The notes under the pieces: model-generated
What the model saw: only the letters and a program-made list of their open reading frames with translations
Told to the model about the DNA's origin: nothing
The model's database searches: none
From: Mollicutes bacterium
GTDB taxonomy: Bacteria; Bacillota_I; Bacilli_A; Izemoplasmatales; Izemoplasmataceae
Length of the DNA: 49,831 nucleotides
Direction of reading: 5' to 3'
Assembly (NCBI GenBank): GCA_003553945.1
Contig: PWEL01000001.1
Coordinates: 1-49,831 of the forward strand
Translations under genes and position numbers: made by a program
Shown: positions 8,319-17,277 of the stretch, in pieces
How the letters are laid out: every line of letters starts with the position of its first letter
How positions within the stretch are numbered: the first letter of the stretch is position 1

Positions 8319-9527
8319 CTAGAGTCCTGCATCCTTGAAGAAGTCGCGGGCGCGCTTGAGGCTCTCGATGAGCCTGTCTATGTCGTCACGCGTGTTATAA
8401 AGATAGAAAGAGGCCCTGAGCGTCGCCGCAACGGACAGCCACTGCATCACCAGCTGCGCGCAATGATGGCCCGCTCTCAAAGCGATATTGTCATCGTCGA
8501 GCACCGTCACCACATCATGCGGGTGGACACCCTTGAGATTGAAGGTGATGATGCCCGCATCCGCGTCCTTGTTGTAAATCACAACATCCTCAAGGCCGGA
8601 AAGGGCTTTGTGCGCATATTCGGCGAGCCTCTTCTCATGTTCTCTGATGGTCTCCAAGCCCTTCTCCTCAAGATAATCGATAGCTTCCGCGAAGCCGATC
8701 GCCTCCGCGATCGGGGGCGTCCCCGTCTCGAACTTCAAGGGCGGCTTCTGATAGGTCAGAGTGTCCTTTTCAGCGATGCCGACCATGTCGCCGCCGAACT
8801 CAACCGGCTCGAAAGCATCGAGGTGTTTCCGCTTTCCATAAAGGATGCCGAAGCCTGTCGGCCCGAGCATCTTATGGGCGGAGAACGCCAGAAAATCACA
8901 GTCGATACGCTTTACGTCCACTTCCATGTGCGGCACCGACTGCGCAGCGTCGACACTCACATACGCACCGTGCGCATGCGCGAGCTCGGTGATCTTTTCA
9001 ATCGGCGTCAAATATCCCATGACATTGGAGACATGCGTCAGAGCGACCACCCTGGTGCGCGGGCTCAGGACATTCTTGAACGCCTGCAGCTGGATGCGCC
9101 CGTTCTGATCCAGCGGGACGAAGATAAGCTTCGCCCCACGTTCCTTGGCGATGCGCTGCCATGGAAGAAAATGGGAATGGTGCTCGAGTTCGCTGGTTAT
9201 GATCTCATCGCCTTCCTGTATGTATGGCGCAAGCATTCTGGCGACCATGTTCAAAGCGTTCGACGCACCGCGCGTGAACACGACTTCATCTTCTTCAGCG
9301 TTGATGAGACGCGCCACCGTGCGGCGCGCATCGTTATAGAGCTCCGTAGCTTCATGAGAAAGCCGATAGACGCCACGGTGCACGTTCGCGGAATATTTCC
9401 TGTAATAGTCATTCATCTTGTGAAGCACCCTGTGCGGCGTCAAAGAGGTCGCCGCAGTATCAAGGTAGACGAGGGTCTCGTCATCGAGGACGGGGAAATC
9501 CGCCCTTATATCGAAATCGAGGTCCAT
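8319..9527 (-). CDS. sufS: Cysteine desulfurase SufS
   Basis: SufS is a pyridoxal-phosphate enzyme that takes sulfur from cysteine and hands it to SufU as a persulfide. The 402-residue protein shows L-D-T-A-A-T-S near the start, the E-L-E-H-H-S-H cofactor block, the PLP lysine in F-S-A-H-K-M-L-G-P and the catalytic cysteine in R-A-G-H-H-C-A-Q. This is the group II (SufS/CsdA) pattern. AGGTG precedes the ATG at 9527 and overlaps the sufD stop region. It could also supply sulfur to ThiI, but that is inference. Confidence 0.97.
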   Translation of the reverse strand: MDLDFDIRADFPVLDDETLVYLDTAATSLTPHRVLHKMNDYYRKYSANVHRGVYRLSHEATELYNDARRTVARLINAEEDEVVFTRGASNALNMVARMLAPYIQEGDEIITSELEHHSHFLPWQRIAKERGAKLIFVPLDQNGRIQLQAFKNVLSPRTRVVALTHVSNVMGYLTPIEKITELAHAHGAYVSVDAAQSVPHMEVDVKRIDCDFLAFSAHKMLGPTGFGILYGKRKHLDAFEPVEFGGDMVGIAEKDTLTYQKPPLKFETGTPPIAEAIGFAEAIDYLEEKGLETIREHEKRLAEYAHKALSGLEDVVIYNKDADAGIITFNLKGVHPHDVVTVLDDDNIALRAGHHCAQLVMQWLSVAATLRASFYLYNTRDDIDRLIESLKRARDFFKDAGL

Positions 9528-9535
9528 GTAATCAC

Positions 9536-10543
9536 CTACTCGATCTTTTCTGAAAGTCTGGCCTGTATGTGCCGCTCGAAGGTCTCATCCTGCAACATCT
9601 CATCAAGAGGCTGCAGGAAACCACGGATGATCAACCGCTGCGCCGCGGTCTCATCGAGTCCGCGGCTCATGAGGTAGTAGAGCTGTTCTTCATCCATTTG
9701 GCCGATCGCGGCGCCGTGGGATGCCTCGACATCGTGTTCGTCGATATAGAGAAGGGGTGTCGCATCGATGCGCGCCTTATCGCCGAGGACGATGCCCCGG
9801 TTGATCTGTCTGGCGATGCTTCCGGCATTGCCCTTTTCAATGGCGCCAGCCCCTTCGAACGCCAGAAAGCTCTCTGCACCCGCGACGCCGTAGTGCGCGA
9901 TACGGCCTTCGCTCGCGGGCGCCCTATGACGTATCTCTGTGTTGAACACCACTTCCTGCCGCCTGTCGGTCACACCGACCGCGTTGACCTCCGCGTACGC
10001 ATTCTGTCCCTCGAGATGCACAATTCCGGCCTCGAAGGCGCGGCTGTCACCGAACTGCGCGCTTCCATACGAAAGGCTCGCAGCGCGCGCAAGCCGCATC
10101 AATCGATGCACCGTGACCGATGCATCCGCCGGATAGTCCGAAAGGACCGTATAGTGCAGGGATGCGCCGGAAGCTATGTCCGCTTTCACTACATGATTCA
10201 TAGTCACAGCCGATTGTGCATAGTCGAACTCATATACACGGATCGAGGCGTTCTCGCCAAGACGTAGGACGACACGCTGCGCGATGGAATCACCGGGTGT
10301 GAAGAAAAGATGCAGCGGTTCATCGATGTCGACGCCGGAAGGGACATCGATAACGAGCGTTTGGAAGCTCTCTTTGGCGTTCTCCTCTAGAAGCGCGTTG
10401 TCTTCAATATCGGGGACGGGGTCCTCATCCCGCCATTCGATATGGACGCGCTCGGGGAGGGAGGCATCCCTGAATGTGCCACCCTCGATGAAGACGGCGT
10501 ACTTGAGACGTGAACGTTCGGCCCGCGTATCGAGGGTCCTCAT
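9536..10543 (-). CDS. sufD: Fe-S cluster assembly protein SufD
   Basis: SufD pairs with SufB in the SufBC2D scaffold and helps bring in iron. The 335-residue protein is shorter than SufB and shares its right-handed beta-helix core. Its conserved C-terminal block is E-A-S-H-G-A-A-I-G-Q, E-E-Q-L-Y-Y-L-M-S-R-G-L, followed by I-I-R-G-F-L-Q-P. The start MRTLDTRAERS at 10543 overlaps the sufC stop by an ATGA junction, with AAGGAG upstream. The open frame reaching to 10570 is not favoured. Confidence 0.93.
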   Translation of the reverse strand: MRTLDTRAERSRLKYAVFIEGGTFRDASLPERVHIEWRDEDPVPDIEDNALLEENAKESFQTLVIDVPSGVDIDEPLHLFFTPGDSIAQRVVLRLGENASIRVYEFDYAQSAVTMNHVVKADIASGASLHYTVLSDYPADASVTVHRLMRLARAASLSYGSAQFGDSRAFEAGIVHLEGQNAYAEVNAVGVTDRRQEVVFNTEIRHRAPASEGRIAHYGVAGAESFLAFEGAGAIEKGNAGSIARQINRGIVLGDKARIDATPLLYIDEHDVEASHGAAIGQMDEEQLYYLMSRGLDETAAQRLIIRGFLQPLDEMLQDETFERHIQARLSEKIE

Positions 10544-11370
10544 TCGTTGAACGACTCCTTGACTGCACACTCACCGAGCGCGGTGCGGGCTTCATCTTCA
10601 GGGATGACACGCTCATCCTCGATGCCGAGTTCTTCCTTGATCCAATCATATCCATGGGAATCGACCTTCTGCATCAGCTCTCTATCGCCGCTTTTGACAA
10701 TCCTGCCCTGCATCATGATATGCACATGATCCGCGGAAATATAATCAAGAATCCTCTGATAATGCGTAATCAGGAGCATGCCGAGCGAATCGTCCTTCAT
10801 CGACGTGACATTCTCCCCGACCACTTTGAGCGCATCGATGTCGAGACCGGAATCAATCTCGTCGAGAATGACGATCGAAGGCTTGAGCATGCGCATCTGA
10901 AGGATTTCATTGCGTTTTTTCTCCCCGCCGCTGAAACCATCGTTGAGATAGCGATGTGGCAGGTCCTCCCGCATCCTGAGATCGGCGACGGCTTTATCAT
11001 ATTGCTTGATGAACTTGAAGAGCGATATCGGGTCGTCCTCTTCCCGGCGCGCATTCATGGCCGCCTTGATGAAATCGCTGTTGGTGACCCCGGGCACTTC
11101 TGCGGGACTTTGCATCGCAAGAAAAAGGCCCGCCCGGGCTCTCTCATCTGTCGACATCTTTTGCACATCCTCACCGTCGAGGGTGATGCGACCCTTCGTA
11201 ATCTCATATCTGGGATGCCCCATGATCACGCTGGCGAGCGTACTTTTGCCTGTACCATTAGGGCCCATTATGGCATGGGATTCTCCGCCTTCTATGGTCA
11301 GATTGACACCTTTCAAAATCTCATGGCCTTCCGCTTGTGCATGAAGGTCCTCAATCTTCAATGTCGCCAT
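10540..11370 (-). CDS. sufC: Fe-S assembly ATPase SufC
   Basis: SufC is the ABC-type ATPase that drives structural change in the SufBCD scaffold. The 276-residue protein has Walker A (G-P-N-G-T-G-K-S-T, near residue 36), the signature F-S-G-G-E-K-K-R, Walker B V-I-L-D-E-I-D-S-G-L-D, and the switch I-T-H-Y. The C-terminus is about 25 residues longer and more acidic than the usual family length. The ATG at 11370 has AAGGAGG seven bases upstream. It is the first gene of the suf operon and divergent from the flavoprotein gene. No clear -35/-10 pair was assigned on its side; a TAGAAT lies near 11400. Confidence 0.97.
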   Translation of the reverse strand: MATLKIEDLHAQAEGHEILKGVNLTIEGGESHAIMGPNGTGKSTLASVIMGHPRYEITKGRITLDGEDVQKMSTDERARAGLFLAMQSPAEVPGVTNSDFIKAAMNARREEDDPISLFKFIKQYDKAVADLRMREDLPHRYLNDGFSGGEKKRNEILQMRMLKPSIVILDEIDSGLDIDALKVVGENVTSMKDDSLGMLLITHYQRILDYISADHVHIMMQGRIVKSGDRELMQKVDSHGYDWIKEELGIEDERVIPEDEARTALGECAVKESFNE

Positions 11371-11474
11371 GATTCAACCTCCTTAAAAAACTCATGTATA
11401 TTCTATACGAATACCGCTTTTTTTTCTAACAAAACGATTAAATTTCTTCCTGCAGGCGACGTTTTTTTGGGATA

Positions 11475-11483
11475 TGCTATAAT
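11475..11483 (+). promoter_or_regulatory. Extended -10 promoter of the flavoprotein gene
   Basis: TGC-TATAAT gives a perfect -10 with the extended TG. The -35 position (around 11455) is poor. The site is 22 bases upstream of the ATG at 11506. Confidence 0.55.
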
Positions 11484-11505
11484 GGATATTGAAGAGGTGG
11501 TCCCC

Positions 11506-12852
11506 ATGAACAAAGACGCATCCCCCATCGTTATCATAGGTGCTGGTTTCGCCGGGCTCTCGGCGGCGATAGAAGCCGCGAAGCACCATCCGGTCGTTGT
11601 TCTCGAGAAGATGGCGGCGCCGGGCGGCAACTCCATCATCAGCGACGGCGGCATCGCCGTCCCCTCCACTCCCCAGCAGAAAGCCGCGGGTATAGAGGAT
11701 TCCCCGGCCTTGATGGCAGAGGATATCCTGCGTGCCGGCGGGGGTTATCCCGACCTCGTCGAAAAGGTCACCTCGGAAGCTCTGGAGGCATTCAACTTCC
11801 TTAAGGAGAGCGGTGTTGAATTCAGTGAGAGCGTCGAAAAATTCGGCGGCCATAGCGTGGCAAGATGCATCGCCCCGAAAGAGGCGCTGAGCGGGAGGAT
11901 CATCCTCAAGGCCCTCGAGAAAAGGGCCGTGAAGATGCACATCGACCTGAGGCGGCGCGCATACGCATCAAGACTGATCAAAGACAATGAAGGCCGAGTC
12001 AGTGCGGTTGAAGTCACCTATCATTCTAACAGAACACACCGCAAAGACAAAGCGCGCATTCATGCTGAAAACGTCATCATCACAACGGGCGGATTCGGTG
12101 CCGATGCCAAGCTGCTCTCACGCCTCGACGCCTCGCTTGAAGGCGTACCGACAACGAATTCACCTTCCGCAAGCGGGGATATGCTCATAGAGGCCGAGAG
12201 GATCGGCGCCGAACTCATCGACATGGACGCCATACAGCTCGCTCCCTGGACATCACCGGATGAAAAGGGGTTCGGCGAAGGGCCTTCCTTCGGAGAATAC
12301 ATCGCCCATCCCTATGGCATCGCCGTCGATGAGAGCGGAAACCGTTTTGTCAACGAACGGCTCGATAGAAAAACCGTCGCCGATGCAATGCTAGCGCTCT
12401 CCTCGCCTCCCGTCGCCATCGCTGATAAGACCGCTGTCCAACATTCAGGAAAGAACCTTGAGAAACCTCTGAAGAAGGGCATCGTCAAACGCTGCGACAC
12501 CATCGAGGCCCTCGCTGAGGCATGCAATCTTCCCAAGAGCAACCTTGCGCGCACCATCGGCGCATATAATGCAGGCGTTGGAAAGGATGGAGCCCCGGAT
12601 GCCATGCCTATTGATACGCCCCCCTTCTATGCGATGAGACTCAAGCCCAAGATCCACCACACCATGGGCGGAATCAAGATCGACGTGCAGGCGCGCGCTT
12701 TAGGAAAGGAGGGCGCTTTAGTCCCCGGGCTCTTCGCCGCCGGCGAGGCGGCCGGCGGTGTGCACGGCAGAAACCGTCTCGGGGGTGCGGCGATCACCGA
12801 CTGCATTGTCATGGGGCGAATCGCGGGCGGAAGCGCAACGTATCAATCATAA
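11506..12852 (+). CDS. Soluble fumarate reductase-like FAD flavoprotein
   Basis: This 448-residue FAD_binding_2 protein resembles the flavin domain of flavocytochrome c fumarate reductases. It shows the FAD dinucleotide motif I-I-G-A-G-F-A-G-L-S-A-A near residue 10, P-G-G-N-S, the active-site region H-P-Y-G-I-A-V-D-E-S-G-N-R-F-V-N-E with its Arg, the H-H-T-M-G-G-I block, and the late G-V-H-G-R-N-R-L-G-G-A-A-I. It has no signal peptide, heme domain or FMN-binding domain. It is probably cytoplasmic and reduces fumarate or a related enoate with an unknown donor. The frame continues upstream to 10510, but that part is antisense to sufC. GAGGTGG precedes the ATG at 11506. Confidence 0.85.
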   Translation: MNKDASPIVIIGAGFAGLSAAIEAAKHHPVVVLEKMAAPGGNSIISDGGIAVPSTPQQKAAGIEDSPALMAEDILRAGGGYPDLVEKVTSEALEAFNFLKESGVEFSESVEKFGGHSVARCIAPKEALSGRIILKALEKRAVKMHIDLRRRAYASRLIKDNEGRVSAVEVTYHSNRTHRKDKARIHAENVIITTGGFGADAKLLSRLDASLEGVPTTNSPSASGDMLIEAERIGAELIDMDAIQLAPWTSPDEKGFGEGPSFGEYIAHPYGIAVDESGNRFVNERLDRKTVADAMLALSSPPVAIADKTAVQHSGKNLEKPLKKGIVKRCDTIEALAEACNLPKSNLARTIGAYNAGVGKDGAPDAMPIDTPPFYAMRLKPKIHHTMGGIKIDVQARALGKEGALVPGLFAAGEAAGGVHGRNRLGGAAITDCIVMGRIAGGSATYQS

Positions 12853-12880
12853 AAAAAGAGCCTCGCGCGAGGCTCTTTGT
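12851..12880. terminator. Shared bidirectional terminator
   Basis: The stem AGAGCCTCG with CGAGGCTCT has T-rich flanks on both strands, stronger on the minus strand. It separates the flavoprotein gene from the convergent MgtC-like gene. Confidence 0.85.
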
Positions 12881-12888
12881 TATGCGTT

Positions 12889-13410
12889 TCAATGCTGCTC
12901 ATCGATATTGTAACGGACGAAATTCTTGATGATGGTGAGTACGAACAGTGTAGTCAAGGACACAGCGATACCGATGGTATACATGCCGTAGCCGAATATA
13001 ATGCCTATCATCGCGCAGATCCATAGTGTCGCCGCGGTCGTGAGACCGCTGACATGCCCCTGTGTCTTGAGAATCGTACCAGTGCCGAGGAAACCGATCC
13101 CGGAGATGATCTGAGCGACAAGACGCTGGCGCTGGATGGTCAGGTCCGCGTATTTGAGCACATCCGTGGTCCCTTCGGCGATATGCTGCTCAATGAAGGT
13201 GATATTGTCGAACACCATCACCTGCTGGACAATTGTTATGCCGGCGGCGCCGATAGCGACGAGGAGGTGCGTGGTCAGTCCGGCAATCTTATTCCGCCGC
13301 TGCCGCTCGAAACCGATCAGACCGACGAAAAGCACCGTCAGCCCCAGGCTTTGCAGGATGTAGGGGAGGTCGACTGGGGGGTTGAGTCCCATAGCCACGA
13401 AAAATGTCAT
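12889..13410 (-). CDS. MgtC/SapB family membrane protein
   Basis: This is a 173-residue membrane protein with about five hydrophobic segments. Family marks are G-F-E-R-Q-R-R-N-K-I-A-G-L-T-T-H near residue 35 and G-I-G-F-L-G-T-G-T-I-L with G-L-T-T-A-A-T-L-W in the second half. MgtC-like proteins help cells cope with low magnesium and can modulate ATP synthase or other membrane ATPases; the short form here lacks the C-terminal ACT-like domain of pathogen MgtC. The ATG at 13410 is preferred over the in-frame GTG at 13419 because GAGTGG is at the right distance. It has its own promoter and terminator. Confidence 0.88.
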   Translation of the reverse strand: MTFFVAMGLNPPVDLPYILQSLGLTVLFVGLIGFERQRRNKIAGLTTHLLVAIGAAGITIVQQVMVFDNITFIEQHIAEGTTDVLKYADLTIQRQRLVAQIISGIGFLGTGTILKTQGHVSGLTTAATLWICAMIGIIFGYGMYTIGIAVSLTTLFVLTIIKNFVRYNIDEQH

Positions 13411-13475
13411 ATCAACCACTCTTTCACTTCTTAAGATTCAGAACAATGCCGCTATTTCGCTATATTTAACTACAT

Positions 13476-13504
13476 ATTATAAACGCTTGCGGAAAAAATT
13501 GCAA
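13476..13504 (-). promoter_or_regulatory. Promoter of the mgtC-like gene
   Basis: TTGCAA (13499-13504) and TATAAT (13476-13481) lie 17 bases apart on the minus strand, leaving a 5' leader of about 60 bases. Confidence 0.65.
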
Positions 13505-13518
13505 TAGGTCGCACAGTG

Positions 13519-13550
13519 AAAGAAGGTGTCGTCGAAGCGACACCTTCTTG
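13519..13550 (-). terminator. Terminator-like hairpin after PFOR
   Basis: AGAAGGTGTCG pairs with CGACACCTTCT around a TCGAAG loop just after the PFOR stop. The T tail is short on the minus strand, so it may also act as an mRNA stabiliser. Confidence 0.65.
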
Positions 13551-13568
13551 ATTGTCATGTTTCGTTTG

Positions 13569-16500
13569 TCACGATTCGTTATCTTCCGCCTCTTCGCTGT
13601 AGTCCATCGCCGCAAAGCGCTTATACATGCGATAACGCCGTTTGGCGTCTTCGATGTTCGCTTTGAGGAGTTCGTCAGCCTTTTCAGGGTTGATATCATG
13701 GAGCTGGGCATAACGGGCCTCGTTGAGCAGGAAGTCTTCGTATTGATCCCATTTGGGTTCCTTGGAGTCGATCTGGAAGGGGTTCTTGCCTTTCTTTCTG
13801 AGGCGGGGGTCGAAACGGAAAGTGGGCCAATAGCCAACCTGTGTCGCAAGCTTCGCCTGTTCTTGGGATTGCGTGAGACCGCCTTTGATCTTGTGGGCGA
13901 TGCAGGGGCTGTAGGCGATGATTACCGAGGGGCCGGGATAGGATTCGGCTTCGCGGAACGCTTTGACCACTTGCTGCTGGCTGGCGCCGTGCGATACTTG
14001 CGCTACGTAGACATCACCATAGCTTGTCGCGAGTGTCGCCAGATCCTTGCGCTGTCCACTCTTGCCGGCCGCTGTGAACGCCGCGATGGAACCTGCGGGA
14101 GCGGCTTTGGAGGACTGTCCGCCAGTGTTGGAGTATACCTGGGTATCGAGGACGAGGATATTGACATCATCGCCGCTGGCGATTACGTGGTCGAGGCCGC
14201 CGTAGCCGATGTCATAAGCCCATCCGTCGCCGCCGATGATCCAATTGGACTGTTTGACTGCGTACGGGAGGAGTTCAAGAAGTTCATCCTTGAGCTCACC
14301 GTCATATGCTTCGACTTTCGGACGGAGCTTCTTATAGAGTTCCAACGTCTTATCGCCGTCATAGCGGTTCTCGACCCACTCTTCAAGGAGTCCCTTGATC
14401 TCAGCGGGGAGCGATTCCTTGTTTTCGGCTATGAAGTTCTGGAGCCTGTCGCGCATTGTCTCTTCAGCGAGATACATGCCATAGCCGAACTCGGCATTGT
14501 CCTCGAAGAGGCTGCTCGCCCAGGCAGGGCCTCTGCCGTCTTCGTTGGTTGTGTATGGTGTTGCCGGGAACGAACCGCCGTAGATCGAGGAACAGCCGGT
14601 CGCATTGGCGATGACCATGCGTTCGCCGAACAGCTGTGTGGCGACCTTCACATAAGGTGTCTCACCGCAGCCGGCACAAGCGCCGCTGAATTCAAACAGG
14701 GGCTCGGCGAACTGCGAGTTCTTCGCGTTGGTCTTCTTGACAAGATCCTCTTTGGAGGACACTTCGTTATAGAGATATTCAGCTTTTCGGGCTTCGCCTT
14801 TTTCAAGTTCCTCACCGATCGGGCTCATCTCAAGCGCCTTCTCGGGTGCGGGGCAGACTTCCACGCAGACACCGCAGCCGGTACAGTCAAGGGTCGAGAC
14901 CTGGATGCGGTAATTCAGGTCGCTGATGCCCTTGCCGCGTGCGTCAAGTGTCGTGGTGCCTTCAGGCGCATTTTTGAGCTCCTCGTCCGTAAGCAGATAA
15001 GGACGGATGACCGAATGCGGACAGGCGAAGGCGCACTGGTTGCACTGGATGCAGTTCTCTTCAATCCAGCGGGGCACTTTATTCGCTATGCCGCGTTTCT
15101 CATAGGCTGTGGAGCCTTGTTCCATGGTGCCGTCATAATAATCCTCGAACGCAGAGACCGGAAGGTCGTATCCTTCCAACGCACCGACAGGCTCCGCAAT
15201 CTCACGTACATATTTGGGCTTGTCTTCATCTTCAGTCGAAGGTTCGTCCTCAAGGTTCTTCCATTCGTCCTTGACTTCGACCTTGACGAGGCCTTCTTTA
15301 CCCTTGTCGATCGCCTGGAAGTTCTTTTCAACGACTTCCTTGCCCTGACGGCCGTACGCCTTCTCGGCATAGTCCTTCATGAGCTCTTGCGCGCGCTCAT
15401 ACGGAATGATGTGGTCGTTGAGGGCGAAGAACGCGGACTGCATGATGGTGTTGATGCGTTCGCCGAGACCGATCTCCTCAGCGAGGTCGACAGCGTTGAT
15501 GATATAGAATGTGGCGTTCTTTTCAGCTAACTGACGCTTCACCTTGTTGGGGAGGAAGGCTTCGACATCCTCCTTGGATTTGTTCGTGTTCAATAGGAAC
15601 GTGCCGTCGTCGCGCATACCTTTCAGCATATCGTACTTGAACAGGTAGGAATCCTTCGAGCAGCTGACGAAATGCGGATGGGACACGAGATAGGTGCTCC
15701 TGATCGGCTTCTCGCTGAACCTAAGATACATACGGGTGATGCCGCCGGATTTCTTGGAGTCATACCCGGCATAGGCCTGGCCGTAGAGGTCCGTATTCTC
15801 ACCGATGATCTTGATTGTGTTCTTGGACGCACCGACGGTGCCGTCGCTGCCGAAACCGAAAAAGAGGAGTTCCGTCGTCGTCGGGTCGGTGGTGCGGATC
15901 TCTTCGGGAAGTTCAAGGGAAGTGTGGTTCACATCGTCTTCGATGCCGATGGTGAAACGATTCTTCTGTTCTCCCGCGAGATTCTGATAGACGGCCTTGA
16001 TCTGCGTGGGTGTGGTGTCCTTGCTCGAGAGTCCGTAGCGGCCGCCGAGAATGAGGGGGGCGTTCTCCTTGCCGTAATAGGCACTGCGGACATCGAGGTA
16101 GAGCGGTTCGCCGATAGAACCGTTCTCCTTCGTCCTGTCGAGGACCGCGATGCGCTCGACGCTTTCAGGCATGGCGTCGAAGAAATATTTCTCGCTGAAG
16201 GGTCGATAGAGATGCACTGTGAGCAGACCCACCTTGCGCCCTTCTTTATCGCGCAGATAATCGATCGTCTCGCGGATGGTCTCGGTCACGGAGCCCATCG
16301 CGACGATGACATCCGTCGCATCCTCATCACCATAATAGGTGAAGGGAGCGTATTCACGGCCTGTCTCCTTGCTGATCTCTTTCATATAGTCCGCAACGAT
16401 GTCAGGGATATCGAAATAGAATTTCTCCTGGATCTCCCGGTTCTGCATGTAGACATCATCGTTCTGCGCGCTGCCGCGGGTGACCGGGTTGTTCGAGCTG

Positions 16501-17126
16501 AGCGCCCTCGCTTTGAAGTCACGCACAGCCTGCCTATCGAGCAGACGGTCGTACACGTCATAGGGCATGACCTCGATCTTGTTCACTTCATTCGAAGTCC
16601 TGAACCCGTCAAAGAAATGGACGAATGGTACGCTGGACTTGATCGCCGCTAGATGGGCGACGCCGCCTAGGTCCATGACTTGTTGTACGGAACCTGTCGC
16701 AAGCATCGCGAACCCTGTCTGGCGCGCAGCCATGACGTCCTGATGGTCGCCGAAGATGGAAAGCGCCTGGACGGAGATGCTTCTGGCGGAGATGTGGATT
16801 ACACCGGGCAGAAGTTCTCCTGCGATCTTATACATGTTGGGCACTTTAAGCAAAAGCCCCTGGGATGCAGTGTAAGTGGTCGTCAAGGCACCGCCCTGCA
16901 AAGAGCCGTGCACAGCACCGGCCGCGCCGGCTTCTGATTGCATCTCGACGACTTTGACCGGCATGCCGAAAAGATTCTTCTTGCCTTGTGATGCCCAAAG
17001 GTCAGTAAGTTCGGCCATGGGCGATGATGGTGTGATGGGATAGATTCCCGCTACTTCGGTGAAGGCATAGGCCGCATGCGCCGCCGCCTGATTACCATCC
17101 ATCGATTGAAATTGTTTAGTCGCCAT
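13569..17126 (-). CDS. nifJ: Pyruvate:ferredoxin (flavodoxin) oxidoreductase, single-chain
   Basis: PFOR oxidises pyruvate to acetyl-CoA and CO2 and reduces ferredoxin, the central reaction of many anaerobic fermenters. The 1185-residue chain has the expected domain order. An N-terminal pyrimidine-binding domain carries Y-P-I-T-P-S-S-P-M-A-E. The ferredoxin-like domain has two 4Fe-4S motifs, C-I-Q-C-N-Q-C-A-F-A-C-P near residue 690 and C-T-G-C-G-V-C-V-E-V-C-P near 745. C-A-G-C-G-E-T near 815 helps hold the proximal cluster. The thiamine motif G-D-G-W-A-Y-D-I-G-Y-G-G is near 965. GGAGG is eight bases before the ATG. It is a monocistronic unit, and the suf operon nearby supplies Fe-S clusters. 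Confidence 0.97.
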   Translation of the reverse strand: MATKQFQSMDGNQAAAHAAYAFTEVAGIYPITPSSPMAELTDLWASQGKKNLFGMPVKVVEMQSEAGAAGAVHGSLQGGALTTTYTASQGLLLKVPNMYKIAGELLPGVIHISARSISVQALSIFGDHQDVMAARQTGFAMLATGSVQQVMDLGGVAHLAAIKSSVPFVHFFDGFRTSNEVNKIEVMPYDVYDRLLDRQAVRDFKARALSSNNPVTRGSAQNDDVYMQNREIQEKFYFDIPDIVADYMKEISKETGREYAPFTYYGDEDATDVIVAMGSVTETIRETIDYLRDKEGRKVGLLTVHLYRPFSEKYFFDAMPESVERIAVLDRTKENGSIGEPLYLDVRSAYYGKENAPLILGGRYGLSSKDTTPTQIKAVYQNLAGEQKNRFTIGIEDDVNHTSLELPEEIRTTDPTTTELLFFGFGSDGTVGASKNTIKIIGENTDLYGQAYAGYDSKKSGGITRMYLRFSEKPIRSTYLVSHPHFVSCSKDSYLFKYDMLKGMRDDGTFLLNTNKSKEDVEAFLPNKVKRQLAEKNATFYIINAVDLAEEIGLGERINTIMQSAFFALNDHIIPYERAQELMKDYAEKAYGRQGKEVVEKNFQAIDKGKEGLVKVEVKDEWKNLEDEPSTEDEDKPKYVREIAEPVGALEGYDLPVSAFEDYYDGTMEQGSTAYEKRGIANKVPRWIEENCIQCNQCAFACPHSVIRPYLLTDEELKNAPEGTTTLDARGKGISDLNYRIQVSTLDCTGCGVCVEVCPAPEKALEMSPIGEELEKGEARKAEYLYNEVSSKEDLVKKTNAKNSQFAEPLFEFSGACAGCGETPYVKVATQLFGERMVIANATGCSSIYGGSFPATPYTTNEDGRGPAWASSLFEDNAEFGYGMYLAEETMRDRLQNFIAENKESLPAEIKGLLEEWVENRYDGDKTLELYKKLRPKVEAYDGELKDELLELLPYAVKQSNWIIGGDGWAYDIGYGGLDHVIASGDDVNILVLDTQVYSNTGGQSSKAAPAGSIAAFTAAGKSGQRKDLATLATSYGDVYVAQVSHGASQQQVVKAFREAESYPGPSVIIAYSPCIAHKIKGGLTQSQEQAKLATQVGYWPTFRFDPRLRKKGKNPFQIDSKEPKWDQYEDFLLNEARYAQLHDINPEKADELLKANIEDAKRRYRMYKRFAAMDYSEEAEDNES

Positions 17127-17172
17127 CGCAACTACCTCCTATAAATAATGTTGCATCTTGTCATACAGGTTT

Positions 17173-17201
17173 ATTATACAATACTGAATGCTTTTATACA
17201 A
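17173..17201 (-). promoter_or_regulatory. Promoter of the PFOR gene
   Basis: TTGTAT (17196-17201) and a perfect TATAAT (17173-17178) are 17 bases apart on the minus strand, with a leader of about 40 bases. Confidence 0.75.
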
Positions 17202-17210
17202 CGGCAAACC

Positions 17211-17275
17211 GGCGGTTAAAATAAAGAAAACACTTTCAATACGAAGTGTCTTCTGTTATTTAGAAAAAAACCGCC
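17211..17275 (-). terminator. Compound terminator after the choline kinase-like gene
   Basis: An inner hairpin ACACTT/AAGTGT (about 17230-17250) with a T-rich tail on the minus strand is enclosed by an outer pairing, GGCGGTT (17211-17217) with AACCGCC (17269-17275). The outer arm lies directly after the stop codon. The inner hairpin alone could terminate; the outer pairing may be a second structure. Confidence 0.6.
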
Positions 17276-17277
17276 GT

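Noticed and set aside
8463-9677. 404-codon plus-strand frame opposite sufS
   Set aside because: SufS has all catalytic residues; the antisense frame has no ribosome site or family match.
10510-11505. Long open plus-strand frame fused upstream of the flavoprotein
   Set aside because: It is antisense to sufC; the promoter and ribosome site place the true start at 11506.
13548-15530. 660-codon plus-strand frame opposite PFOR
   Set aside because: Antisense to a strongly supported gene; hydrophobic and acidic runs reflect the complementary codons.
17211-17275. Inverted repeat GGCGGTT/AACCGCC as an insertion end or attachment site
   Set aside because: It flanks a terminator hairpin directly after a stop codon and has no transposase or integrase nearby.
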